Assembly (NCBI GenBank): GCA_003165095.1
Contig: PLSH01000192.1
Location: forward strand, 12,817-18,745
DNA length: 5,929 bases
Direction: 5' to 3'
Source: Acidobacteriaceae bacterium
GTDB lineage: Bacteria; Acidobacteriota; Terriglobia; Terriglobales; Acidobacteriaceae
Numbering within the stretch: position 1 is the stretch's first letter; each line of letters starts with the position of its first letter. Below, piece by piece: positions 5,763 to 5,929 of the stretch. The notes under the pieces are model-generated. The model did not search any database, was not told the origin of the DNA, and saw nothing but the letters and a program-made list of their open reading frames with translations. The position numbers were made by a program, and so were the translations under genes.

Positions 5763-5929
5763 ACGTCGCGGCGGTGGCCGACCTGGAGCACCAGAACAAC
5801 CAGACGATTTTCTTCGAAGCGGCAAATCAGACGGTAATCGCCCACCCTGTAGCGCCACAAACCAGCGAGCTTCATCCGCAGCGGTTTGCCGAAAACTCTG
5901 GGATCCTCCGCGCCGGCAATTCGTTCCCG
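5750..5929 (-). CDS. RelE/ParE-superfamily toxin, C-terminal 59 residues (runs off right edge)
   Basis: Minus-strand frame open from the right edge to a TGA at 5752-5750, too short and incomplete to show a start. The 59 residues contain the typical RelE-type C-terminal half: GKPLRMKLAGLWRYRVGDYRLICRFEE (about 14-40), then NRLVVLVLQVGHRRDVYED (41-59). In RelE proteins these correspond to the last beta strands; arginines in YR..DYR and VGHRR and the near-terminal Tyr are where mRNA-cleaving residues sit in E. coli RelE. Family members are about 85-95 residues, so roughly 30 are missing. Such toxins usually follow an antitoxin gene, which would lie upstream, right of the window. Whether it acts as a ribosome-dependent RNase or as a ParE-like gyrase inhibitor cannot be told from this part; the VGHRRDVY ending favours RelE. 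The 3' end overlaps the nfo 3' end tail to tail by 13 bases. Confidence 0.88.
   Translation of the reverse strand, partial: RERIAGAEDPRVFGKPLRMKLAGLWRYRVGDYRLICRFEENRLVVLVLQVGHRRDVYED

Noticed and set aside
5094..5858. A 254-codon minus-strand frame antisense to nfo and overlapping the toxin gene
   Set aside because: The nfo reading is supported by nine zinc ligands, and the toxin frame is different. This frame has no recognisable content.

Overview
The window is a GC-rich bacterial chromosomal segment carrying most of an aerobic phenylalanine/tyrosine degradation operon on the minus strand, a divergent Lrp/AsnC-type regulator, an endonuclease IV gene and the 3' end of a RelE/ParE-type toxin gene. 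The style of the proteins (a 250-residue catalytic-only phenylalanine hydroxylase, an animal/actinobacterial-like 4-hydroxyphenylpyruvate dioxygenase, an endonuclease IV with the IFSSSPRMW motif) fits Acidobacteriota best in my judgement. This is an inference from remembered family resemblance, not a database result.

Layout, in the direction of transcription of the minus-strand operon: hpd (4158 to 2998), phhA (2967 to 2215), hmgA (2202 to 880) and fahA (830 to beyond base 1). Gaps are 30, 12 and 49 bases, and each gene has its own plausible Shine-Dalgarno, so co-transcription is likely. Together they encode Phe to Tyr (PhhA), 4-hydroxyphenylpyruvate to homogentisate (Hpd), homogentisate to maleylacetoacetate (HmgA) and fumarylacetoacetate to fumarate plus acetoacetate (FahA). 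Not seen here are the tyrosine aminotransferase, the pterin carbinolamine dehydratase and the maleylacetoacetate isomerase. All metal-ligand and catalytic residues I could check are present, so the four enzymes look functional.

A 185-base divergent intergenic region (4159-4343) separates hpd from the plus-strand Lrp/AsnC regulator gene (4344-4844). It holds a reasonable sigma-70-like promoter for the operon with a 17-base spacer, a 7-base direct repeat lying on its -35 and -10 elements, a 9-base inverted repeat spanning the region, and a TTAAGC/GCTTAA dyad near the regulator start. The arrangement suggests that the regulator controls the catabolic operon and perhaps itself.

Downstream on the plus strand, after a GC hairpin, lies nfo (4902-5762), a housekeeping DNA-repair gene. 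Its last 13 bases overlap, tail to tail, a minus-strand RelE/ParE-type toxin gene that enters from the right edge. No gene-free stretch exceeds 185 bases. No RNA gene, CRISPR array, insertion sequence or phage feature was seen. The window mostly holds known systems; the points of interest are the regulatory region and the gene arrangement.
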